Assembly (NCBI RefSeq): GCF_044628455.1 | Contig: NZ_JBIYZW010000001.1 | Coordinates: 1,426,001 to 1,490,000, forward strand | Source of the DNA: Solirubrum sp044628455 | Lineage (GTDB): Bacteria; Bacteroidota; Bacteroidia; Cytophagales; Hymenobacteraceae | Direction of reading: 5' to 3' | DNA length: 64,000 nt | Shown: positions 14,619-22,406 of the stretch, piece by piece | Position numbering within the stretch: position 1 is the stretch's first letter | Layout: each line of letters starts with the position of its first letter | Notes under the pieces: model-generated | What the model saw: only the letters and a program-made list of their open reading frames with translations | Databases searched by the model: none | What the model was told of the DNA's origin: nothing | Program-made: the position numbers and the translations under genes

Positions 14619-17600
14619 ATGAAACAACCGTACACGCCGAAACTTTGGTTTCTGCTATTCCTGCTCGTCTGTTGCAGCCTGAGCGCCGCCGCCCAAACGG
14701 GCGCCATCAGCGGCCGCTTGCTCGACGACAAAAACCTGCCGCTACCCGGGGTAACGGTACTGGTTGAGGGCACCCAGCTGGGCACCTCGACCAACTCGGA
14801 AGGTGGCTTCCTGATCCAGAACGTACCGGCCGGCCCGCAGACCGTGGTGGCCTCGTTCGTGGGTTACACCACCAAGCGCCTGCCCGTGACGGTAACGGCC
14901 GGCCAGACGGCCACCATTGCCGACGCCACGCTGGCCGAAAACACGACCCTGCTCAGCGAGGCCGTGGTAGTGGGCTACGGCACCCAGCGCCGCCAGGACG
15001 TAACCGGCTCGGTGGCCACGGTAACCGAGCGCGAGTTCGTGCAGGGCCAGATTTCCACGCCCGAGCAGCTCATCAACGGCAAGGTGGCCGGCGTGCAGAT
15101 TACCTCCAATGGCGGCGCCCCGGGCTCGGGCTCGGCCATTCGCATCCGCGGCGGCGCTTCGCTGAACGCCAGCAACGACCCGCTCATCGTCATCGACGGC
15201 GTGCCGGTGGACAACACCGAGCTGGCCGGCTCGCCCAACGCGCTGAGCCTCATCAACCCCAACGACATCGAGACGATGACGGTGCTCAAGGATGCCTCGG
15301 CCACCGCTATCTACGGTTCGCGCGGCTCCAACGGCGTTATCCTCATCACCACCAAGAAAGGGCTGGCGGGCGAGAAAATCCGGGTAAACTTCAACACCCA
15401 GTTCTCCGTCGCCAAGAACACCCGCAAGATTGACGTGCTGTCGGCCGACGAGTTCCGCCGGCTGATCAACGACGAATCCATCGTCGACGCTACCGGCAAC
15501 CCCTACTCCACGCCCGTCACGCGCTCTTTCCTGGGTACCGCCAACACCGACTGGCAGGACGTGATTTACCGCACGGCCTATACCACCGACAACAACCTGA
15601 GCGTGACCGGCAACGCCGGCCCCCTGCCCTACCGCGTATCGGTGGGCTACCTCAACCAGAACGGCGTGCTCAAAACCAACAACCTGGAGCGTAAGTCCGT
15701 GTCCATTGGCATCACGCCCGTGCTGCTCGACGGCCACCTGCGCGTGGACGCCAACGTGAAGGGCTCCATCATCGACAACCGCTTCGCCGACGCCGGCGTC
15801 ATCACCAACGCCATCTTCTTCAACCCTACGCTGCCCGTTTTCAACGACAGCGCCCGCTACGCCCCCTACGGCGGCTACCAGCAGTACCTGACCACCGCCA
15901 ACGCCCCGCAGGGCCTGGCCCCGTCGAACCCGCTGGCCCGCCTGGAGCAGCGCCGCGACCTGAGCACGGTGAAGCGCAGCATCGGCAACCTGCAGCTCGA
16001 CTACAAGCTGCACTTCCTGCCCGACCTGCGCGCCAACCTGAACCTGGGCTACGACATCAGCCGCAGCAAGGGCTCGACCTTCGTGCCGGCCACGGAATTC
16101 TCGGAGTACAACAACCGCGGCGTGAACAACCGCTACTCCCAGGACCGCGACAACAAGCTGCTGGAGTTCTACCTGAACTACGGCAAGGACCTGCCCAACG
16201 AGCTGGGTCGCCTCGAAGTGCTGGGCGGTTACTCCTACCAGGACTTTATTCGCTACCGCCCCTTCGAGTTCAACTACAACGCCAACCGCGAGCTGGTAAA
16301 CCCCGCCCAGGTGCGTGACAACGACTCCAAGAGTCAGAACACGCTCGTGTCGTTCTACTCCCGCGTCAACTACAACCTGAAGGACCGCTACCTGTTCACC
16401 GGTACGCTGCGCGCCGACGGCTCGTCGCGCTTTGCCAACAACAAGTGGGGTTACTTCCCGGCCGCCGCGCTGGCCTGGCGCGTGAAGGGTGAGAACTTCC
16501 TGGTGGACAACACTACCTTCTCGGAGCTGAAATTCCGCGTGGGCTACGGCATCACCGGCCAGCAGGACGTGGGCGACGACTACCCGGCCCTGGCCCGCTA
16601 CAGCCAAGGCAGCGGCACGGTGCAGTACCAGCTGGGCGACCAGTACTACACCACCCTGCGCCCGGCTTCTTTCGACCCCAACATCAAGTGGGAGGAAACC
16701 ACCACCTACAACGCGGGTCTGGACTACGGCTTCTTCGACGGCCGCCTGCTGGGTACCGTGGACGTGTATTTGCGCAAAACGGAAGACCTGCTCAACCGCA
16801 TTGAAACCGCAGCCGGCTCCAACCTCTCCAACCGCGTGCTGACCAACATTGGCTCGCTGGAAAACCGCGGCGTCGAGCTGGGCCTGACCGGCATCGTGGC
16901 CCAGGGCGAGAAGTTTAACTGGACTTTGAACGCCAACGCCACATTCAACCGCAACAAGCTTACCCGCCTGAACCTGGTGGACAACCCCAGCAGCCCCGGC
17001 GTGGAAGTGGGCGGCGTGGCCGGCGGCACGGGCACCAACATCCAGATCAACTCCATCGGCTTCCCCATCAACTCGTTCTACGTCTACGAGCAGGTGTACG
17101 AGAACGGCCGGCCGGTTGATAACAAGTTCGTGGACCGCAACGGCGACGGCACCATCACCCCGGCCGACCGCTACCGCTACAAGTCGCCGAACCCGCAGGC
17201 CGTGCTGGGCCTGGGCTCGAACCTGACCTACGGCAAAGCCAGCCTGGCCTTCACGCTGCGCTCGTACCTCGGCAACTACGTGTACGACAACGTAAACTCC
17301 AACGCCGCCAACTTTGCCTCCATCTACCCGGCTCAGCCCTTCGTGCGCAACTCCACCCGCGACATTCTGGAGACCCGCTTCACGGGTGCCGGCACCGGCT
17401 TCCGCCAGTCGGACTACTACCTGAAGGACGCTTCGTTCGTGCGCATGGACAACCTCACGGTGGGCTACGATCTGGGCAGCTTAATCAAGGAGTCAACGAA
17501 CCTTCGCGTGTCGGTAGCGGTTCAGAATGTGTTCGTTCTGACCAAATACGAGGGCATCGACCCCGAGATTTTCAACGGCATTGACAACAACTTCTACCCG

Positions 17601-17642
17601 CGTCCCCGCACGGTGACCTTTGGGCTGAACGTAGGCTTCTAA
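14619..17642 (+). CDS. SusC/RagA-family TonB-linked outer-membrane transporter
   Basis: A 1,007-residue TonB-dependent transporter. After a signal peptide (about 1-24, ending SAAAQ) there is a carboxypeptidase-regulatory-like beta domain (GAISGRLLDDKNLPLPGVTV, about 26-110), then a TonB-box region (EAVVVGYGTQRR), the plug (IRIRGGASLNASNDPLIVIDG; IYGSRGSNGVILITTKKG), and a 22-strand barrel ending FGLNVGF. With the downstream SusD lipoprotein it imports oligosaccharides or other nutrients. An in-frame ATG three codons upstream (14610) is an alternative start. The neighbouring GH13 amylase and starch-binding esterase suggest alpha-glucan as substrate, which is an inference. Confidence 0.93.
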   Translation: MKQPYTPKLWFLLFLLVCCSLSAAAQTGAISGRLLDDKNLPLPGVTVLVEGTQLGTSTNSEGGFLIQNVPAGPQTVVASFVGYTTKRLPVTVTAGQTATIADATLAENTTLLSEAVVVGYGTQRRQDVTGSVATVTEREFVQGQISTPEQLINGKVAGVQITSNGGAPGSGSAIRIRGGASLNASNDPLIVIDGVPVDNTELAGSPNALSLINPNDIETMTVLKDASATAIYGSRGSNGVILITTKKGLAGEKIRVNFNTQFSVAKNTRKIDVLSADEFRRLINDESIVDATGNPYSTPVTRSFLGTANTDWQDVIYRTAYTTDNNLSVTGNAGPLPYRVSVGYLNQNGVLKTNNLERKSVSIGITPVLLDGHLRVDANVKGSIIDNRFADAGVITNAIFFNPTLPVFNDSARYAPYGGYQQYLTTANAPQGLAPSNPLARLEQRRDLSTVKRSIGNLQLDYKLHFLPDLRANLNLGYDISRSKGSTFVPATEFSEYNNRGVNNRYSQDRDNKLLEFYLNYGKDLPNELGRLEVLGGYSYQDFIRYRPFEFNYNANRELVNPAQVRDNDSKSQNTLVSFYSRVNYNLKDRYLFTGTLRADGSSRFANNKWGYFPAAALAWRVKGENFLVDNTTFSELKFRVGYGITGQQDVGDDYPALARYSQGSGTVQYQLGDQYYTTLRPASFDPNIKWEETTTYNAGLDYGFFDGRLLGTVDVYLRKTEDLLNRIETAAGSNLSNRVLTNIGSLENRGVELGLTGIVAQGEKFNWTLNANATFNRNKLTRLNLVDNPSSPGVEVGGVAGGTGTNIQINSIGFPINSFYVYEQVYENGRPVDNKFVDRNGDGTITPADRYRYKSPNPQAVLGLGSNLTYGKASLAFTLRSYLGNYVYDNVNSNAANFASIYPAQPFVRNSTRDILETRFTGAGTGFRQSDYYLKDASFVRMDNLTVGYDLGSLIKESTNLRVSVAVQNVFVLTKYEGIDPEIFNGIDNNFYPRPRTVTFGLNVGF

Positions 17643-17653
17643 TTTCCCCGCAT

Positions 17654-19303
17654 ATGAACACGTTACGCATTCGCGGTCTGGCCACGCTCGGTCTGGCCGC
17701 TACGCTAACCCTGGGCACCGTTTCCTGCGTGAAGGACCTGGACCGGGAACCGTTTTACGATCTGAACACGGAATCGGTATTCAGCAGCCCCGCTAACCAA
17801 AAGGGCGCGCTGGCCCGCCTCTACGCCGGCCTGGTGGTAACCGGCCAGGCTACTACTGGCGACATCACCCGTGACCTGCAGGGCGACGACGAAGGGGCTA
17901 CCTCCTACTCGCGCCTGCTGTGGAAGCTGCAGGAGCTGCCCTCCGACGAGGCCGCCGTGGCCTGGACCGACGGCGCCATCCAGGAGTTGAACCGCCTGAA
18001 CTGGGGCCCCGAAAACGGCTTCGCCCAGTACATGTACAACCGCATCTATTTCCAGATTGCGCTGTGCAACGACTTCATCCGCCAGATGAGCGACGCCAAG
18101 CTCAGCGAGCGGGGCATCTCGGGCAACGACCTGACCAACGCCAAGAACTACCGCAACGAAGCCCGCTTCCTGCGCGCTTTGAGCTACTATCACGCGCTGG
18201 ACATGTTCGGCAACGTGCCCTTCGTGACGGAAAACGACCCGCTGGGCAAGTTCCTGCCGCCCCAGTACAACCGCGCCCAGCTCTTCGGCTACGTCGAGTC
18301 GGAGCTGAAGGCCCTGGAGAACGAGCTGATCAACGCGCGTCAGAACGAGTACGGCCGGGCCGATAAGGCCGCGGCCTGGACGCTGCTGGCCCGCCTGTAC
18401 CTCAACGCCGAGGTTTACACCGGCACGCCGCGCTACGCCGACGTTATCACCTACACCAATAAGGTAATTGGCGCCGGCTACTCGCTGGCTCCCAACTACC
18501 CCAACATGTTCAAGGCCGACAACGACGTAACCTCGCGCCAGGAGTTCATCTTCCCCATCGTCATCGACGGCCGCTTTACCCAGAGCTTCGGCGGCACCAC
18601 CTTCCTGGTAAAGGCGGCCGGTGGCAACCAGCTGCTGCCCGATTCGCTGGGCGTAAACGAGGTGTGGTCGGGCATTCGGGCCAAGAAAACCCTGCCCAAC
18701 GCCTTCGGCCTGGCCAACGGCGCCAACATCAAGGCTTTCCCCGATAAGCGCGCCATCTTCTTCAACCGCGGGCAGAGCATTGAAATCAGCAACCTGACCA
18801 ACTTCCGCAGCAACGGCTGGGCTGTACCCAAGTTCACCAACCTGAAGTCGACCTCGACGCCCACTAACCTGCAGCCGGGTAACGACCCGACCCGCGTGCA
18901 CGTGGACACCGACTTCCCGCTGATGCGCCTGGCCGACGTGTACCTGATGTACGCCGAAGCCACCGCCCGCGGTGCCGCCGGCGGCAGCCGCGGTACGGCA
19001 GTCGATTACATCAACGCCCTGCGGGTGCGCGCCTACGGCAACACCTCGGGCAACATCAGCGACGCCGACCTGACGCCCCTGTTTGTGCTCAACGAGCGCG
19101 CCCGGGAGCTGTACTGGGAAGGCTACCGCCGCACCGACCTGATCCGTTACAACCGCTTCGCCGGCCCCGGCGTCACCTACAACTGGCCCTGGAAAGGCAA
19201 CGTGCGCGACGGTCAGCCGGTGGATGCGCGCTACAACCTGTACCCCATCCCCCTGACCGACCTGACGGCCAACCCCAACCTGCGCCAGAACCCCGGCTAC
19301 TAA
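17654..19303 (+). CDS. SusD/RagB-family nutrient-binding lipoprotein
   Basis: A 549-residue outer-membrane lipoprotein with a lipobox ending at Cys25 (GTVSC). SusD-type helical TPR repeats are seen, with RFLRALSYYHALDMFGNVPFV and the C-terminal RARELYWEGYRRTDLIRY and YPIPLTDLTANPNLRQNPGY, all typical of RagB/SusD. It starts 11 nt after susC and is in the same operon; a strong terminator follows 20 nt after its stop. It works as the lid of the SusC channel. Confidence 0.94.
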   Translation: MNTLRIRGLATLGLAATLTLGTVSCVKDLDREPFYDLNTESVFSSPANQKGALARLYAGLVVTGQATTGDITRDLQGDDEGATSYSRLLWKLQELPSDEAAVAWTDGAIQELNRLNWGPENGFAQYMYNRIYFQIALCNDFIRQMSDAKLSERGISGNDLTNAKNYRNEARFLRALSYYHALDMFGNVPFVTENDPLGKFLPPQYNRAQLFGYVESELKALENELINARQNEYGRADKAAAWTLLARLYLNAEVYTGTPRYADVITYTNKVIGAGYSLAPNYPNMFKADNDVTSRQEFIFPIVIDGRFTQSFGGTTFLVKAAGGNQLLPDSLGVNEVWSGIRAKKTLPNAFGLANGANIKAFPDKRAIFFNRGQSIEISNLTNFRSNGWAVPKFTNLKSTSTPTNLQPGNDPTRVHVDTDFPLMRLADVYLMYAEATARGAAGGSRGTAVDYINALRVRAYGNTSGNISDADLTPLFVLNERARELYWEGYRRTDLIRYNRFAGPGVTYNWPWKGNVRDGQPVDARYNLYPIPLTDLTANPNLRQNPGY

Positions 19304-19322
19304 GCCGGCTCCGGCCTCGCAT

Positions 19323-19358
19323 AAAAAAAGCCTTCCCGTAATTGGGAAGGCTTTTTTT
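19323..19358 (+). terminator. Terminator after susD
   Basis: A perfect 15-bp A/T- and G/C-containing stem (19323-19337 with 19344-19358) has a 6-nt loop and ends in seven T residues. Confidence 0.88.
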
Positions 19359-19762
19359 ATGTCCATCTCTATCAGCCGAAGCCTGATTGGCCTCAGTAGA
19401 CCAGTTCCCGGCACGGCAGCCGGTTTGCTGGCGCCGCGCGGCGGCCGGGGTAAAAGTCGCTCCCACGCGTTCTGGGTACCTCCGCTGCTCTCGGTTTTAG
19501 AGCGGGGTCAACATCCGAAAGCAAAGTACCCTGTTGATTTGCTCTTGGATGTTGAGCCGCGCCAAAAGCCGAAAGCAACAGCATACCGGCGGGGCGTGCT
19601 CAACCCCGCCCGCAGCCGGGCTGGATTGATGTATTGCGGATAGCAGCAACTGCGCAGGTCTACTGTTCGCAACGTGGCAAGCCTCGGCACCAGTACCAGT
19701 ATTCAGGCTGCTCCTCTGCCCGGGTCTGGGTCCGGAACCCGTCTTCGCTGAAAAGAGGCCAC
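19359..19762. other. Gene-free stretch between susD and a T9SS protein gene
   Basis: About 400 bp without a convincing gene. Short ORFs on both strands lack starts, signals or homology that I recognise. A short inverted repeat (CAACATCC/GGATGTTG near 19510-19555) and a G+C hairpin with GGCGGGG/CCCCGCC arms near 19590-19613 are visible. It may be a decayed repeat element; nothing firmer can be said. Confidence 0.4.
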
Positions 19763-19796
19763 AAAAAAGCCCGCTGCCATTCGGCAGCGGGCTTTT
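19763..19796. terminator. Terminator at the 3' end of the T9SS protein gene
   Basis: A 14-bp perfect stem (19765-19778 with 19783-19796) with a 4-nt loop. Tails are AAAAAA on the left and TTTT on the right, so it can act in both directions. Confidence 0.82.
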
Positions 19797-19816
19797 GGGT
19801 TTTGGCTTAAGTAAGC

Positions 19817-20992
19817 TTACAGCAGCACCACTTTGCGGGTAGCGGCTTTGTCGCCCACCTGAACTTTCACCAGGTAGGTGCCGGCCGATACGTCCTGCTT
19901 CGATACTTCCAGGTTGTGGAAGCCGGCAGATTCAGTGCCGTTGTGCAGGGTGCGCACGGTGCGGCCCATCAGGTCGGTCAGTACCACCTGCACGGCCTGC
20001 GACTTGCCCAGCACCTGGTAGGTGATGGTGGTCTTGTCGGCCGAGGGGTTCGGGAACACGCCCATAGCTACGGCAGCTTCGGCAGCCTGGCGGCTGCTGG
20101 TTACCACTACGTTGAAGGTAGCGGCCTGCGTGCCCTGCTCCAGGGAGAAGTCGGGGGTATTTTCGAGGTTGGTGGTGTTGCCGGGAATTTCCGGAATCAC
20201 GTCCGACGACCAGTAGCCGCTGTTGGCCACGTAGCCGGCAAACAGGCGAATCACGTTGGCACCGGCAGGCAGGCCCAGGGCGGCGCGGTCCATCTCAATT
20301 TCCCAGCCGTAGGAGCCGGCCCCACCCGGGTTGGGCACTGCCGCACCGGGGTTGTCGGTTACTTTACCGGTGCTGGTGGTGCGGAAAGCCATGCGCATGC
20401 CGGCCAGGGGAGCAAAAGCCCCGGTGGTAGCCGATGCGTTGATGGTCTGCGGAGCGCCGGCTGCCGTGGGGATAGTGGGCGTCAGGTTGGTAGCCGTACC
20501 AGCGGTGGCCGAGGTAAACATCAGCGCCTGCGGGATGAAATTGGCACCGTCGCCTTTCAGCGCCAGGGCCGCATCAACGGGCATGTCGAGAACCATGCCG
20601 GCCACGCCAGGCTCGGTGCCCTTCACTTCAAACATCGTGGGCGCAGCCGGGTCGGTGCCGGTGATGGTGGGCAGCGGCGTGGCGTCGGGCACCCGGTTCA
20701 GGTGCGGGAAATCCATGTACAGGTGGAAGCCGTTACCGTTGTTTTCGGGCGTGCCGGCCAGGAAGAAGTACAATTTGGTGCTGGTGTTGGCAGCGTACAT
20801 CCGCAGCAGACCCCAGTCGCCAAAGCCGGAGGGGTGGGGCTGGTTGTAAGCGCCCAGCGAAACGTACTGCCCGGCAGCAGCCGAGCCAATTTCATTGGCA
20901 TTCACTACCCCGTCGAGCGTGATTTGCGCCTGAGCGGTGAGCGACGCGGTAGCCAAAGCTCCGGCCGCGGCGAGGGTAAAGATTTTTTTCAT
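19817..20992 (-). CDS. Secreted protein with T9SS type A sorting domain, function unknown
   Basis: A 391-residue secreted protein. The signal peptide is at 1-22 (ends LTAQAQ). The central region (about 23-310), starting ITLDGVVNANE, is rich in Gly, Ala, Thr and Pro. It looks like a beta-sandwich and resembles the opening of some carbohydrate-binding (CBM9/DOMON-like) domains, but I cannot assign it. The C-terminal 75 residues (VFPNPSADKTTITYQ to KVVLL) are a clear T9SS sorting domain. Upstream lies an AT-rich region with a possible -7 element TACATTTA (21095-21088). Its place between susCD and the GH13 gene suggests a surface glycan-binding role, which is inference only. Confidence 0.75.
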   Translation of the reverse strand: MKKIFTLAAAGALATASLTAQAQITLDGVVNANEIGSAAAGQYVSLGAYNQPHPSGFGDWGLLRMYAANTSTKLYFFLAGTPENNGNGFHLYMDFPHLNRVPDATPLPTITGTDPAAPTMFEVKGTEPGVAGMVLDMPVDAALALKGDGANFIPQALMFTSATAGTATNLTPTIPTAAGAPQTINASATTGAFAPLAGMRMAFRTTSTGKVTDNPGAAVPNPGGAGSYGWEIEMDRAALGLPAGANVIRLFAGYVANSGYWSSDVIPEIPGNTTNLENTPDFSLEQGTQAATFNVVVTSSRQAAEAAVAMGVFPNPSADKTTITYQVLGKSQAVQVVLTDLMGRTVRTLHNGTESAGFHNLEVSKQDVSAGTYLVKVQVGDKAATRKVVLL

Positions 20993-21467
20993 GAGAAAAG
21001 GGAAAGAAAAGGGAGGTAAATGTCGAGCTGGAACCGCGGCAAAACACGGCTCCAAATAAGGCAGCCGGTTTTTGCCATTTGCATCGGTAAATGTAGCAAC
21101 GACCGAAAAGAAAAAAAGTTTTTGGCCCTGATAATGCGTTATTTTCAATAATAACTCTAAAATATAAACAATCATTAACCGCAATCGTTTGGGATTTTAA
21201 TTTACCCTAGTCACCTGGGGCAATTAGCCTTAATTACCATCATTAAATGGGCTTTTCAGCGGCTTCGCTTCGCGGTTTATGGCGGCGATTGGGCCAAATA
21301 ATCCGCCTCGCTGCCCGCTTTTTGGGTGTCTTTACGCGGGCCCTTGCCCAGGGTTTGCGCCCAAGGCAGCCGGCGCCGTAGCTTGCGGAGCGGAGCGCGG
21401 CCCCAGCGCCTGCCCCTGGTTCCGAATTTCTCACCCGGTGGGCTGCGGCCTGCCTTTCTGCTTGCCT
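20993..21467. other. AT-rich divergent intergenic region
   Basis: A gene-free gap of 475 bp between divergent genes. The part from 21085 to 21250 is strikingly AT-rich compared with the flanks and probably holds promoters for the T9SS protein gene on one side. The part from 21300 to 21467 is G+C-rich. No leader peptide or riboswitch was recognised. Confidence 0.5.
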
Positions 21468-22313
21468 ATGATTCTGATTGCCGATGGCGGCTCCACCAAA
21501 TCGAGCTGGTGCCAACTCACCGAAGGTTCGCCCGACCGCGTGTACTTCAACACCGAGGGTTACAACCCGGATTTCATGCCGACGGCGGCCATTGCGGCCT
21601 CGCTCGACAAGAACCTGCCCGACACGCTGCCGCGGCCGCAGGTAACGGAGGTGCACTACTACGGCGCGGGCATCTCGTCGGCCAAGAAGGCCGAGCAGGT
21701 AGCCCAGGCCATGCGCCAGATTTTTCCGCAGGCCCGCGTGCTGGTGGAGCACGATTTGCTGGCCGCCGCCCGCGCCCTGCTGGGCCGTAAGCCCGGCTTT
21801 GGCGCCATTCTGGGCACGGGCACCAACTCCTGCCTCTACGACGGCCAGCAGATTACCTACAACGTGGATTCGCTGGGTTACTTTCTGGGCGACGAGGGTT
21901 CGGGCTCGTTTATCGGCAAGCGGCTGCTGCGCGACTACCTGCGCAACCTGCTGCCCGACGGCCTGCAGGACACCTTCCGCGAAACCTATAACCTGACGCG
22001 CGACGACATTCTCGACCGCCTCTACAACCAGCCGCTGCCCAACCGCTTCCTGGCCAGCTTCGCCAAGTTTGCCTACGACAACAACAACGTGAGCTACTGC
22101 CGCGAAATCGTGCGGGAGGGCTTCGAGACGTTTTTCCAGAACCTGGTGCTGCACTACCCGCGCTACCAGGAGTACACCTTCAATTGCGTGGGCTCGGTAG
22201 GCTACAACTTCCGCGACGCCCTGGCTCAGGTGGCCCGCAGCCACGGCATGGAAGTGGGCAAGATCATCCGCTCCCCCATCGACGATTTGGTGGACTACCA
22301 CGTAGCTGGCTAA
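21468..22313 (+). CDS. N-acetylglucosamine kinase-like protein (BadF/BadG/BcrA/BcrD ATPase family)
   Basis: A 281-residue cytoplasmic sugar kinase of the ASKHA fold. Motifs are ADGGSTKSSW (phosphate 1), GTGTNSCLYD (phosphate 2), GDEGSGSFIGKRLLRDYL, and a C-terminal CVGSVGYNF adenosine-type motif. This family phosphorylates N-acetylglucosamine in Bacteroidota and other bacteria. The ATG at 21468 (MILIADGG) is chosen because the phosphate-1 loop starts directly after it. It converges on the GH13 gene across a long terminator. Its role here could be amino-sugar recycling or salvage rather than starch use. Confidence 0.85.
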   Translation: MILIADGGSTKSSWCQLTEGSPDRVYFNTEGYNPDFMPTAAIAASLDKNLPDTLPRPQVTEVHYYGAGISSAKKAEQVAQAMRQIFPQARVLVEHDLLAAARALLGRKPGFGAILGTGTNSCLYDGQQITYNVDSLGYFLGDEGSGSFIGKRLLRDYLRNLLPDGLQDTFRETYNLTRDDILDRLYNQPLPNRFLASFAKFAYDNNNVSYCREIVREGFETFFQNLVLHYPRYQEYTFNCVGSVGYNFRDALAQVARSHGMEVGKIIRSPIDDLVDYHVAG

Positions 22314-22348
22314 TCCGGCACCGGGGCTTTCCGCTCGGAAAGCGAGTT

Positions 22349-22392
22349 CACGAAAAAGGGCCGCCTCACTGCTGAGGCGGCCCTTTTTCGTG
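22349..22392. terminator. Bidirectional terminator (kinase / GH13 gene)
   Basis: A perfect 20-bp stem (22349-22368 with 22373-22392) with a CTGC loop and AAAAA/TTTTT near the ends. Confidence 0.9.
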
Positions 22393-22406
22393 GCTTACGC
22401 AAGCGG

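Noticed and set aside
14742..16607. 621-codon minus-strand ORF opposite susC
   Set aside because: A shadow of the G+C-rich susC reading frame: low-complexity Val/Gly/His/Ala sequence and no domain. susC itself has clear family motifs.
19359..19690. Small ORFs of 60-95 codons downstream of susD
   Set aside because: They overlap on opposite strands, lack starts near promoters and show no signal peptide or domain. The region looks like decayed or non-coding repeat sequence.
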